Translations under genes and position numbers: made by a program
In this document: one piece after another, positions 1 to 10,734 of the stretch
Layout: the number at the start of each line of letters is the position of its first letter
Position numbering within the stretch: position 1 is the first letter of the stretch
DNA from: Hemerocallis citrina
Lineage: Eukaryota > Streptophyta > Magnoliopsida > Asparagales > Asphodelaceae
DNA: 64,000 nt
Assembly: GCA_017893485.1 (NCBI GenBank)
Contig: CM030367.1
Coordinates: 84,760,853 to 84,824,852, forward strand
Direction of reading: 5' to 3'
The notes under the pieces: generated by a model
The model's database searches: none
What the model was told of the DNA's origin: nothing
Seen by the model: only the letters and a program-made list of their open reading frames with translations

Positions 1-717
1 TAGATATAAACGGGTAGACATAAAGTGACATAAATAAATGAAAGACAAAATTTTAAGTTTGAAAAATAGGTTTAAAATATCAAGACTAAGGAAGATAGAC
101 AAATAATAAATATTCAAATGATTTAATACCATAAAAAAATATTTATTTGAAAAATATGGAGAAAGTACCATGATAAAAATCTACAAAAATAATTTGAGAG
201 GGAAGTGTGTAAGGTATCATGAATGACGGTCCAAGCTAACCACGCTTCCGCAGTGCCACTCTGATACCCAGGAAAAAATGTGCTCGCATACACTCTCATA
301 TTAATGTATACAAGGAGAACATGATGACGACTCCAGCCATCCAAAAGAGAGAGAAAAACATCAGTGCATAGAGCAACACAAATGTAAATCACTTACATTT
401 AAATCTCTATAGACTGAAACTCACACTCTAGTGTCTGCAAGAATAATATTGTAACTACTCAATAAGGTGTCACGGGTTCTAGACTATAGTTAATGATCTT
501 ACTACTCTTCCTAAACAAATCTTTAGTCGATCAAGTTCTGATTTACTTGGGTTAGCCGTAAGAGTCGGTTCCCAGCTAGCGGTGGTCCGAAGACGCTTAA
601 GTACCGTGTCGCTTAGGGTTGTTTACACCCGACTGACAGAAGGACTCTTTTGGTTTGTTCCCAAATTTATCGTCACTTTTTATCATTCCTTATAAACTTG
701 TACTACTTGTGAAGCAT
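1..717 (-). mobile_element. Leader of a minus-strand LTR retrotransposon (internal region, partial)
   Basis: This lies directly downstream, on the minus strand, of the primer site at 718-729 and the LTR at 732-3713, so by position it is the untranslated leader of that element. I see no convincing gag frame; the 89-codon frame at 123-392 resembles nothing I know. The rest of the element would lie left of the window. Confidence 0.5.
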
Positions 718-729
718 GCTCTGATACCA
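718..729 (-). promoter_or_regulatory. Primer-binding site, initiator tRNA-Met type
   Basis: On the minus strand this reads TGGTATCAGAGC, the standard plant LTR-retrotransposon site that pairs with the 3' end of initiator tRNA-Met. It is 2 bases from the LTR end at 732. This fixes the element's orientation and shows that the LTR to its right is a 5' LTR rather than a solo LTR. Confidence 0.88.
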
Positions 730-2324
730 TCTGTAACACCCCGAATTTCAAATAAGGACAAATTCGAGATTTCACAGGATCTTTACTTCACTTCGTACAA
801 TTTTACAAGGAAAATTTAAAACTTTTTATTCACAATACATCAGAGTTCAATTACAACTTGGTTTTACACAGCGGAAGAATGAATTTTACAATAAAACATT
901 TACAACATCTTTAAAATAAAACAGCATCAGCATATCCACTTTATAGCTCCATGAATGGTCCTTTACCTGCATGTTAATCTGTGGGCACGTCAGTTACTTA
1001 CAACTGACGAAATGTTATACACGGCTATCCTCTCTATGCCGGGAATAGTATAACGATCTCATACTTTAACAAATCACAAAAAGATTGAATGAACAAGTAA
1101 AGTGTCAAGAGTGATTATTCTAAATATAAGTGTATGTCATGCCTTAATGCCTAATACACACATTTCTACACTAGGTGACACTAATGCACACTTGTTCGGA
1201 TTCTATGCATCCCATACTACATAGGTCCGAGGGCAAGCGCCTACGTTCTCCACAATACAGGGCTCGATCCCTCGCCATGAAAACTACCCGGTAGCAAAAC
1301 AAAGTTCAGACTATTCCACGAATGTGAATCCCAGCCTTGGAGTCCACCGCCAGCTGTTATAACAGATTCCACATCGTACGAACCGTCCCGTATGTGACCC
1401 TCTAGCCCAGTATATATATATATATACATTGGAGACGGTAAATACAAAAATCCATCCGTCCGACTACTCAAGATCCCAGAGTCCACCGCTGACCCGTCCT
1501 CATAGTCCCGGACTAAAATATCATAATCCGTCTCCCACAGGACAACCTCAGTCCACCAACTGGGTCTATAGTCTTGGAGTCCACCAACAACTATATAGAG
1601 CACCCCACTTACGTTTCCCTAAGTTTACTACATCTTCACTTATGTGCCTAAATTTTCCTAAGTTCAAGACATGAATAATCTCCACATGTAGAATTAGTTG
1701 TTACCTCCTACCGGAGTTAGTCAACAACTGCGAGATAGCCCCGTGGCCATATCTCCAAATCATATCTCAAATATTTCTTTCAATAATGCCGGTATCGAGG
1801 TCTTACTAACTCTATGTCATAAACTTTCATGTACAAGAAAATATGGGTACACATACCCTTTAATAATCATGTCTTAAACCTAAATAATTCCATCTTTCAA
1901 TTCATTCACAATTGATCACAATCTTGTCTTAACACTTATCCACAAAGTAATCATTTCATAGTCTGACCACTATTCATGCTCTAGTTATTCATAATAAATA
2001 ATAATTCATTCATAATTTCAAATTCATACGATGTCTCATTTCAACACGATTCAATGTCTCATCTTTGGCACTAAACATGATTTACTTATTCACAACAAAA
2101 TCTTTCATGATCTCAAAAGTCACATAACTCAACCATATTGCATTTCTAGAAATAAAGAGATTTCAATTCACCCTAAATTATTATTTTGTAAATTAAAAGT
2201 CATGCTCTTTACTAATACTTTTGTAGTCATTTATTTTTCTTCCTATCTCAAATCCTCGTTAAAACTTATCAAAAACAAGAACAATCTTTAAAAAAAATAA
2301 TTTCTTCATTTATGTTTTATAAAT

Positions 2325-2490
2325 ACTAAAATTTTCCCAAAATGAAACACTTTTGAAAGTTTTTACCCAACTGACCCACTCTCGAAACTATTTACCAAAT
2401 TGACCTACTCACTATCAAAATTACAGATCTAGTTCCCACGGAAGTTTTTACCAAACTGACCCACTTTCGAAACTATTTACCAAATCATTT
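2325..2490. repeat. Degenerate ~30-bp periodic repeat inside LTR A
   Basis: A phrase close to TTTACCAAACTGACCCACTT followed by TCGAAAC recurs about four times, with one ~105-bp longer repeat. The same phrase, diverged, forms the outer ends of the MULE TIRs at 32980 and 63105. Confidence 0.6.
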
Positions 2491-3578
2491 TAAAACCCCA
2501 AAAATAAAATATAAGTCACCAGGGAGTTTTGAACCCGTGACTATTCTCAACCAAACCCAAGTTTATTACACTAACTAGTAGTCCACTGTGACTACTTGTC
2601 ATGAGAAACAAAACTAATCTTTTGTTCAAACTTTCTATTATTCTATTATCATCAAAACTCGATTTTCCTCTTGATCTAATCTTTCATGTAATTATAATTT
2701 GTTCATCTATATTGAGTTTACTTTCTCACAGTAACCCGTAATTTTATAATGCATAAAAATAAAACTAACTTTCAAATTTTTATATGAATTTGCAGTTATT
2801 CAATTCAATCAAAGTTGCACACTACATCTTTTGCAATCAAAGAGTTTAATAGCATCAAATTTACATTACAAAAATATAGTTGCTTATCAAAAAGGAAAAC
2901 TCAACAATTAATCACATGATCAAAAATCTCTACATTCATGTATACTAGTGCATGGCAAAAATAAATTCTTTTCTCATTTATCAACTAACAAGTTGTAATT
3001 TAATCTACCATAACATGATTCACTATTATTCACCACATCCAATAGCATAGATTGTTCTACTCTTTTTTTTTTTTCAAAATCAAATCCTACACTACACATT
3101 TATTTTCTTATTAGCATGCACATTATCTATAATTTAGAAAGTAGGAGACACCCACTTTTATGTTTTACTACTCATTTTTCATCACATACAAAAGTGTAAA
3201 TTAAATCTACTTTTCATATCTCATTCAAAACATACATTTTCCCAAGATGAAGTTTTAGCATGAATCATGGTATCAAACATCAAAATCCCATATTATTCAT
3301 AGCATGTATTTTAGCATAAAAATTACCTACATAACAATATCATCTCATAAGATTAATTTATAATTTTTAGCATGATATTTCTACAACTAGAAAGTAAGAA
3401 ATCACCCACCTTTTGAAGCTTGAACAATTGGAAAAATGATCACCACTTCTAGCTCCAAGACTCCTAGCTCTTCTCCTCCTAGCAATGGCCTCCAAGCACA
3501 ACACTCTCTTCTCTCTTTCTTTTCTTTCTCTTGATTTTCTATTCTTTTTGGTGTGTGAAATGAGAAAAAGAGAGGTGC

Positions 3579-3586
3579 TATTTATA
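3579..3586 (-). promoter_or_regulatory. TATA box of LTR A
   Basis: TATAAATA on the minus strand, about 130 bases from the LTR start, where an LTR promoter is expected. A pyrimidine-rich stretch follows downstream. Confidence 0.5.
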
Positions 3587-3713
3587 GGGTATGTAGAGGG
3601 TTCAATTTGCAAAATTACCCACCTAATAAATTACTAAATTAATTTGCAAATTTATCTATTGACTATGAGAAAATTGAAAATTGAAAATTACAATTTTGCC
3701 CCTGGGTGTTACG

Positions 3714-3785
3714 GAGGCGGAGGAGCAAACAGCTGAAGTGGAAGGGCTGGCGACCGAAGAGATCAGTGAAGACATTTCTGTTTGA
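3714..3785 (+). pseudogene. C-terminal end of Tat antisense ORF
   Basis: An acidic frame (EAEEQTAEVEGLATEEISED, then SV and a stop) runs from the LTR A junction to 3785 on the plus strand, opposite to gag-pol. A polyadenylation-like AATAAA follows at 3876-3881. Plant Tat elements such as RIRE2 and Grande carry an antisense gene in this place, so I read it as the tail of that gene, cut by LTR A. Only 24 codons remain, so the product cannot be named. Confidence 0.45.
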
Positions 3786-4010
3786 GGACCAAGTGTAATG
3801 GGTCGGCGCTATATTTTTTGTTTTCTAATACTTTGTAACTAGGGAAAGACTGCTTTGTATTGTGTCCTGATTATTAATAAAATCCCTTTGTGGCTCTGCG
3901 TACTTATTTTGCTTGTGAGTGTGTTGGCCGTGCCGAGGTCCTCGAGCCGAGCACATGGTGCCGTCGGTGAGAACCTCGAAGCGAACGAGCTCCTGACGGG
4001 GCGGTACCTT

Positions 4011-4270
4011 GTCGTTTAGCGATTCTGACAAGATCTGGCCCGTCGGATGTTGGCGCGAATCTCGAGGCGGCTCAGTTCCCAAGAAAACGCTATTTTGTCG
4101 TTTAGCGTCGGTGGCAAGATCTGAACCGTCAGATGTTGGCATGAATCTCGAGGCGGCTCAGTTCCCAAGAAAATGCTATCTTGTCGTTTAGCGTCGGTGG
4201 CAAGATCTGGGCCATCTGATCGAGATCCGACACGAAAGTTGAGGAAAAAGTGAGTTTTCCCCGTTTGCAG
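4011..4270. repeat. Tandem repeat, period 86 bp, about 3 copies
   Basis: The phrase GTCGTTTAGCG recurs at 4011, 4097 and 4183, each followed by nearly the same sequence. It lies in the non-coding 3' part of the Tat element; variable tandem arrays are common there. Confidence 0.85.
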
Positions 4271-4430
4271 GGTCGGGAAGGCCCCTGCTCGGCAGCCGAC
4301 CGAAGGCGTGGGGTCTCGGGCTTCGGTTGCTAAGCGAGATTGCTCGGATTATGTGGCCGAACTTTGCTTCGGTATCCCTCTGCTTGCGAAGCTGAGGGGT
4401 GGCCCACTCCTAGTCTGCCGCGAAGCAAGT

Positions 4431-4790
4431 GTTGGACTCCGGGACCATCGGTGTGGTTCAACGGTTGTAGGAGCAATTTCGAACGGCGATCTACCCCTGG
4501 CTCGTCCGGGGGAGAGCCGAGGAGGTAAAGTCGAGCCGAGTGTTGGACTCTGAACCATCGGTGTAGTTCAACGGTTGTGGGAGCAATTCCGAACGGTGAT
4601 CTACCCCTGGCTCGTCCGGGGGCGAGCCGAGGAGGTAAAGTCGAGCCGAATGTTGGACTCCGAACCATCGGTGTAGTTCAACGGTTGTGGGAGCAGTTCC
4701 GAACGACGGTCTACCTCTGGCTCGTCCGGAGACGAGCCGAGGAGGTGAAGTCAAGTCGGACATGGACTCCGAACCATTGGTTGAAATCAA
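4431..4790. repeat. Tandem repeat, period ~110 bp, just over 3 copies
   Basis: GTTGGACTC starts units at 4431, 4542 and 4652, with a partial fourth at about 4763. Units share a GC-rich core around CTGGCTCGTCCGG and differ by scattered substitutions. The array begins about 160 bases beyond the integrase stop codon. Open frames across it on both strands are products of the repeat, not genes. Confidence 0.9.
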
Positions 4791-4951
4791 CATTTAAAAA
4801 ACAGATGATAAGAGCGGAGAGAAGCATGCACATTCATAAGTATGAAAGGGCTTTCTTTATTGATAATCGACGGCGAACCGTTTTACATATTACAATTTAT
4901 GAAAATAGGTTACAAGTCAGAGGAGAGGAATGGCTCGATATCCTATGATAC

Positions 4952-6490
4952 TTAGAGCGGCGCCGGGGAGCTTTCTTGGTATTTTAGGAGGTGGTCGGCA
5001 TTCCAGGTCCTCGGAATCTCTCTGCCCTCTAGATCTTCCAGACGATATGCTCCGGGCCGAACTACCCTCGTGATCCTGTACGGCCCTTCCCAGTTCGGAG
5101 CCAGCTTGCTCTTCTGGTTGGGGAAGGATATGGCCAGCTTTCTCAAGACTAGATCCCCTTGCTTAAGGCTGGTGGGTCGGACCTTCTTGTTGTATGCCAG
5201 CTCGACCCTTCTTCGGTAATTCTGCTGTCGAATCGACGCTCTTTCCCTCAGCTCATCTATCAGATCTAAGTCTGCCCTGAGGTCCCTGGCATTCTGTTCC
5301 TCGTCGTAGGCCGCGAGCCGAGGGGAAGGTATTCCGACCTTGAGGGGTATCACGACCTCGTACCCATAGGTGAGGTTGAAAGGGGACTCGCCTGTGGGGG
5401 TCCGCTTGCTCGTGCGGTAGTTCCATAAGACGTTGGGGAGTTGGTTGACCCATAAGCCTTTGGAACTTTTGTCCAGCCTTTTCTTGATGCCTGCGAGGAT
5501 CTGCCGATTAGCGTTTTCCGCCTGTCCGTTCGACTGAGGGTGGGAGACGGACGAGAAGCGCTGCTGGATGGCAAGGTCGTCGCACAGAGCTCGGAATGCT
5601 GCGCCAGTGAACTGAGTCCCGTTTTCCGTCACGAGGACACAGGGGACGCCGAATCTGCAGATGATGTTCTTCCAGAAGAATTGCACCACGTTGTTCTTGG
5701 TTATAGTGGCGAGGGGCTCGGCCTCGAACCACTTCGAGAAGTAGTCGATGGCTACGACCAAGAACTTGAACTGACCCGGAGCCAGAGGGAAGGGCCCTAG
5801 TAAATCCATCCCCCACATTGCGAGGGGGATAGGACTCGATAGGGAGGCGAGGTTGGCTTGAGGGAGGCGACGGATGCTGGAGTGTCTCTGGCAAGAGTTA
5901 CATTGCCGAATGTGTCGCTCGGCATCTTGAAGGAAGGTCGGCCAGAAGTATCCGTAATTCAAAGCTTTCCGGGCCAAGGACCTGGATCCTGAATGTGCCC
6001 CGCCGACGCCTTCGTGGAGCTCTTGTAGGGCATAGTCGGCCTGTTCTGGAGAGAGGCACCTTAGGTATGGTCGGCCGTCTATTTGAGAGAAGGAGCATTT
6101 ATATAAGATACCCTCGATCAAGACATAGCGCTCGGCCCGAGTTCTGACTCGGCGTGCTTTCTTGGGATCCTCGGGCAGAACCCCGTCCCTCAAGAATTCC
6201 ACCAACGGCTTCATCCAATTATCTTGCAACATGACCGGCAATGACTCCACCGAGCCGGATGTCTCGTCTTCTATGCTCGGCCTAGAGAGGACCTCGATCA
6301 AAACGGTCTGTTCAAGACCCTGTAGGGAGGATGAGGCTAACTTGGAGAGGGCATCGGCCTGCGAATTCTCCTCGCGAGGAACTCGTCGAATGAGCGCCTC
6401 TTCGAACCGGCTCATGAGGGCCCGGACCTTAGCGAGGTACTTCGCCATCCGCTCGTCTCGGGCCTCGTACTCGCCCAAGACTTGGTTCAC
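4952..6490 (-). pseudogene. Tat pol: end of second RNase H and integrase
   Basis: The 512-codon frame begins inside the second, archaeal-type RNase H (NQVLGEYEARDERMAKYL...VPREENSQADALSKLAS). The integrase zinc-binding segment follows (H...H...CNSCQRHS, around residues 160-200), then the catalytic core from WGMDLLGPF, then LVTENGTQF and SHPQSNGQAENANR. The second catalytic position is Glu in LVTENGTQF, where the family has Asp (DNGTQF), so this integrase is probably inactive. The C-terminal part contains GPYRI and LKYQ-type sequence typical of Tat integrases, with no chromodomain. The frame's start is only the first Met after a frameshift at about 6490; translation would come from the upstream frame. 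Confidence 0.9.
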
Positions 6491-7176
6491 GATGAGCTGG
6501 GAATCGCTGTGGATTCGGAGGCGCTGCGCCCCAGCACTTCGTGCAAGTCCGAGACCAGCGATGGTGCCTCGTACTCCGCCTCTTTGTTCGAGGCCTTGAA
6601 GTTCATACGGATCGCGTACTGGAGGACGAAGTCGTCAGGACCGTTCAGGATAATACCAGCGCCGCTTCCTTCGTTACAGGAGGAGCCGTCCACGAAGACT
6701 GTCCAAATGGGGGGTCCATTCGGTACGTGGCTGACTTCAAGGATGGTGGACTCTACGATGAAGTCGGCGAGGGCCTGTGCTTTAATCGTCGTCCGAGGCT
6801 GGTAAGAGATGTCATGCTGACTCAGCTCTATGGACCACTTCATTAGCTGGCCCGAGGTCTCAGGCTTGTGGAGGATCTGCTTTAGGGGTTGGTCGGTGAG
6901 GACGATGACCGAGTGGGATTGAAAGTACGGCCGAAGCTTCCTCGCTGCCATGACCAGGGCGTAGGCCATCTTCTCTATCTTCGGATAGCGGAGCTCGGCG
7001 TCCCGAAGCACCTTGCTCACGTAGTAGATGGGCCTTTGGGCCCGGTCCTTAGGGTCTGCTCGGAGGCAGCCAAGTAGATGAAGAGAGTTTCCCCCGGGAT
7101 AGGTTTGCTGAGCAGAGGGGGGTTCACCAAGTAGGCCTTCAGCTGGTCGAACGATTCCTGTTGTGGTTGGCCCCAT
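6487..7176 (-). pseudogene. Tat pol: RNase H and first part of second RNase H
   Basis: The start of this frame is out of register. From HLLGCLRADPKDRAQRPIYY onward it reads a standard gypsy RNase H (YVSKVLRDAELRYPKIEKMA...TDQPLKQIL), then the linker SQHDISYQPRTTIKAQALAD and the start of the archaeal-type RNase H (WTVFVDGSSCNEGSGAGIIL...ASNKEAEYEA). It connects to the RT frame through a shift or small deletion near 7050-7080 and to the next frame through another near 6490. Both RNase H domains keep recognisable DG and E signatures, but they are not in one frame. Confidence 0.85.
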
Positions 7177-8270
7177 TCAAAACCCTTAGCCCCCCTGAGT
7201 GCTTTGAAGAAGGGGAGGCACTTTTCCCCGGACTTCGAGAGGAACCGGCCGATAGCAGCGAGCCGACCAGTTAGCTTCTGCACCTCCTTGATGTTTCGGG
7301 GCGGGGCCATGTCCAGTATGGCCGTGATCTTCTCGGGATTGGCTTCGATTCCTCGCTGGCTCACCATGAAGCCGAGGAACTTTCCCGAAGAGACCCCGAA
7401 CGCACACTTGTTCGGGTTCAGCCGTATGCTGTGCCTTCTCAACACGCCGAAGGCCTCCTGGAGGTCGGTCACGTGGTCAGCGCCCCGGATGCTCTTGACG
7501 AGCATGTCGTCAACGTAGACCTCCATGTTCCGGCCTATCTGGCTCTGGAAAACCTTGTTGACGAGGCGCTGGTAGGTAGTGCCTGCATTCTTCAACCCAA
7601 ACGGCATGACCCGATAGCAGTAGAGGCCCTGATCGGTGATGAAGGAGGTCTTCGGAATGTCCGGAGGGAACATTCGGATTTGATTATAACCGGAGAAGGC
7701 ATCCATGAAGCTGAGGAGCTCATGGCCCGAGGTGGCGTCAATGAGGGTGTCAATGTTCGGAAGAGGGAATGGGTCCTTCGGACACGCCTTATTCAGGTCG
7801 GTGAAGTCGATGCATATTCTCCAAGAGCCGTTGGACTTCTTGACCATTACAACATTGGAGAGCCACACGGATTAGTTTACCTCCTGTATGAACTTAGCCT
7901 TCAACAGTTTATCCACCTCCTCCTTGATGGCCAATTGTCGCTCGGGAGCGAATTTTCGTCTCTTCTGCTGAACCGGTTTGCACCCCGGCTCGACACTTAG
8001 GCGGTGGACTAGCAACTCCTCGGAAATGTCGGGCATGTCCGTGGCCGACCAAGCAAACAGGTCGCGGTTATCCCGGATGCATTTAATCAGGTCAGAGCAC
8101 AGCGCGGTCGGCAAGGACTTGCTGATGAGGAACTTTCGGCTCGGGTCCTCGTCCGAGAAGAGCACTTCTTCTAACTCGTCCGCCGGTTCGGATGTTGGCC
8201 GAACTTTCGGCTCAGGGATTTCTAGTGTCTCGAGCGAGAGCACCGGTCCCCAGTGGAAGTCATGTAGCAC
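7017..8270 (-). pseudogene. Tat pol: reverse transcriptase with a nonsense codon
   Basis: Two stretches (7872-8270 and 7017-7868) are in the same frame and separated only by a TAA at 7872-7874. The sequence reads FIQEVN, stop, SVWLSNVVMVKK; the family has a Tyr-Pro pair here, so a TAC to TAA change is the simplest explanation. RT motifs follow in order: RICIDFTDLNKACPKD, FMDAFSGYNQI, MPFGLKNAGTTYQR and the intact catalytic box EVYVDDMLVKS, then LGFMVSQRGIEANPEK. The frame ends in a shift near 7050-7080. Confidence 0.9.
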
Positions 8271-10666
8271 TTTCGGGCTGTCTCTTGGCTTCCCCTTACT
8301 TCCCCTACTCCCGACCGAGTGGGGAACTTCATTTTAAGATGGTACGCTGAGGGGACAGCTTCCAGGGCGGCTAGGCCAGGTCGGCCTAGAATGACATTAT
8401 ACGCAGCCGGGACGTCGACGACCATGAAGTCCATCGGCTCGGTCCGGGTAGTAGGGGTGTTTCCAGCAGTCACGTCTAGGGTTATCACTCCCTCAACAGT
8501 TACTGGGACCCCCGTGAACCCGTGGAGTGTGTAACCGGCCGGCTTGAGACGGTCCCGAGACAGCTGCAGGCCTCGGAAGGCCGAGAGAAAGAGAATGTTG
8601 ACCGAGCTCCCGTTATCTACTAGGACCCTCTGCACCTTGAAATTTGCCATGCGAAGGTCAATGACGAAGGCGTCACAGTGGGGAGTTCGGACCCCCTCGA
8701 GGTCTTCATCGGAGAAAGTCACCGGGACTCCGAGGCCTTTGGGGGGAGGGGCGCTGTGAACCGAGTTGACCTCTCGGACGAAGGCTTTCCGAGAGGAGTT
8801 GGAGGAGCCCCCCATAGGCCCTCCGTGGATGAGGTGCAGGACCCGTTCTTCCTCAAACTCGGGCGTCTCCTCGCGCCGTTCGGAGCGCTTGTTAGCCCCC
8901 CGAGGCGGAGGAGTGCTGCGATCCGTCCGATCGTTTGCCTTGACAAATTTGGCCAGTTGCCCCCTCTGGATGAGGGCCTCAATTTCATTATTCAATGCTC
9001 GGTAGTCGTTGGTGTCATGGCCGTGGTCCCTGTGGTAACGGCAAAATTTCTCCTTATTCCTCCTCTTCACCGGGGTGTTCATCCTCGGAGCTGGAGGGAT
9101 GACCCCCTCCTTCTCCACTTCCATCAGGATGGTGGAGACATTGGTGGTGAGGGGAGTGAACTTCTCGAACCTATGGGGAGGGCGGCGCTGGCCGTCGTTG
9201 TCCTTCTGCATCTTCTTCGACCCCTCCTCCTCTGTCGCCTTCCTCTTCGATCCGGAGGCCGATCCTCCGAAGTTCGGGAGGCACTCGGCCTCCTCCGCCC
9301 GGATATACTTCTCGCACCTTAGGAGAAGGTCGGCGAAGTTGTGCGGGGGCTTCTTCGCGAGGGACGACCGGAGGTTGGAGTTGAGGACGTTCGACTGGAA
9401 CGCAACAGTTGCCACTGACTGGTATAAGGAGGTGATAGACCTGACTTCTGCGGTGAATCTCTTCACGTAGTCCCTCAATTTCTCTCCCCTTTCTTGCCGC
9501 AAGTTGAGTAGGGAGAGGCTTGTCTTCTCGGCTCGCCTGCTACTCACGAAGTGAGTAATGAACAGCGTCTCGAACTGCTCGAACGAGAAGATGGAAGAGG
9601 GGGCGAGCCTGGAGTACCACTCCCGAGCCGACCCCCGGAGGGTGGCGGGGAAGGTCTTATAGAGCATAGCGTCGGAAGCTTGGTGGATCAGCATTAATGT
9701 CTTGAAGCTTTCGACGTGATCAACTGGGTCGGACTCCCCTGAGTACGTTTCAAACTGCGAAGGTTTGAAACCCCTCGGTATGGGGGCCTCCATGATCGAC
9801 CGAGAGAAAGGGGGTCTGCTGGGCCGGACGGTCCCCGCTCTGGACTCCTCCTCTCTGTCCATGCGGCCAATGCGCCTCTCCACCTCATGGAGGCGGCGGT
9901 TGAGGGCATCGTCCCTCCGCTGGTAATCATACGATCCCCCGGACTCTTCCTCATAGGAAGGAGAGCGGAGACTGCGACGCCGGTAGTCCTGGGATCGGCG
10001 AGGACTGTAGTGCTGCTGCTGGCGACTGGGAGCCGGGAGGGGACTTCGGGATCGGCGGCGAGGACTGACGACCCGCGGGGGTGTTGGAACCCTCTGGGCA
10101 TTTTGGTTGTTGGGGCGAAGGTTGAGGGCCTGTAGCACGGTGTCCTGAAATTGTAGGAACTCGGCACGAGTGATAGGTGCCTCATTGTTCCTCGGATGAT
10201 GCCGATCCGTAGGGGAATGCGGCCTCCTCCTTCGGCGCTCGGGCGATGCCGCTCAGCCCCTTCGGTCCGGAGACCTTCTTCCGTCTCGGCGGTGAGGCGA
10301 CCGCTCACCACGATGCTGGCGGGAGGCTCCCTCTCGGGCCCGCCTCTCGTCTAGATGGGTGCGGAGGTCCTCATCTTTTTGGCGGTTCAGGATCGTGTCG
10401 CAGAGGTCGGGATGATGAGAAGCCATTGAATCCGAGGATTCATTATGGACCGAGACATGGTCCGGGTTGAGGGGCTGCTTCTGCCTCCGACCGTTATGAC
10501 CGGCAGGGCCATTGGTTGGTTGCTGTTTGGGAAGAGGAGGTTGGCCCTGCTGGGCCGGTGGAGGGAGTTCAGGCTGTGGAATAGGATTGACAGGGGCTTT
10601 CTCCGTAGGATCGGCGGGATTGGTCCCGCAGTTGGACCCTCTAGATCTGACCTTCTTTGGAGGCAT
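8222..10666 (-). pseudogene. Tat gag-protease with one in-frame stop
   Basis: The start at 10666 (MPPKKVRSRGS) lies 46 bases after the primer site. One frame runs to about 8222, broken by a TGA at 10253-10255 in an arginine-rich stretch (probably once CGA). Features in order: basic and Pro-rich N-terminus; Arg/Ser-rich region; capsid-like segment with HVESFKTLMLIHQASDAMLYKTFPATL and REWYSRLAPSSI; then CRYHRDHGHDTNDYRALNNE, a conserved Tat motif near the nucleocapsid; then an aspartic-protease domain with VLVDNGSSVNILF and YNVILGRPGL. The protease Asp is present. The frame is lost near 8260, just before RT. Confidence 0.88.
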
Positions 10667-10711
10667 GGTTGGAGAGGACGACAAGGAAGAGGCTGAGGCT
10701 GTTCGTGTGGT

Positions 10712-10731
10712 GTTTCCCACAGACGGCGCCA
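10712..10731 (-). promoter_or_regulatory. Primer-binding site of the Tat element
   Basis: On the minus strand this reads TGGCGCCGTCTGTGGGAAAC, 3 bases from the LTR end at 10735. The TGGCGCC start is typical of plant Tat elements; the tRNA used cannot be settled by eye. Confidence 0.75.
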
Positions 10732-10734
10732 ATC

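Larger units (their letters stand above)
732..3713 (-). repeat. Long 5' LTR (about 2.98 kb), element A
   Basis: The plus strand begins TGTAACACC and ends GGTGTTACG, so the ends form a 9-base inverted repeat, as LTR termini do; the last base is G where A is expected. On the minus strand a TATA-like TATAAATA lies at 3579-3586, near the LTR start. A short block near 1206-1240 is shared in inverted orientation with 50130-50165 and 25395-25420. No coding sequence is visible; small frames such as 1241-1603 and 3367-3612 are chance. Several motifs of the form AGTCCACC recur at 1335-1590. Long LTRs with an initiator-Met primer site fit a Ty3/gypsy chromovirus (Tekay/Del-like), but without the internal genes that is only a suggestion. 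Confidence 0.78.

Noticed and set aside
4330..4793. Overlapping frames on both strands near 4330-4793
   Set aside because: They track the 110-bp tandem repeat and repeat their own peptide; not genes.
5253..10470. Many frames antisense to or out of frame with the Tat gag-pol
   Set aside because: They are shadows of the GC-rich true frame and have no domain signatures.
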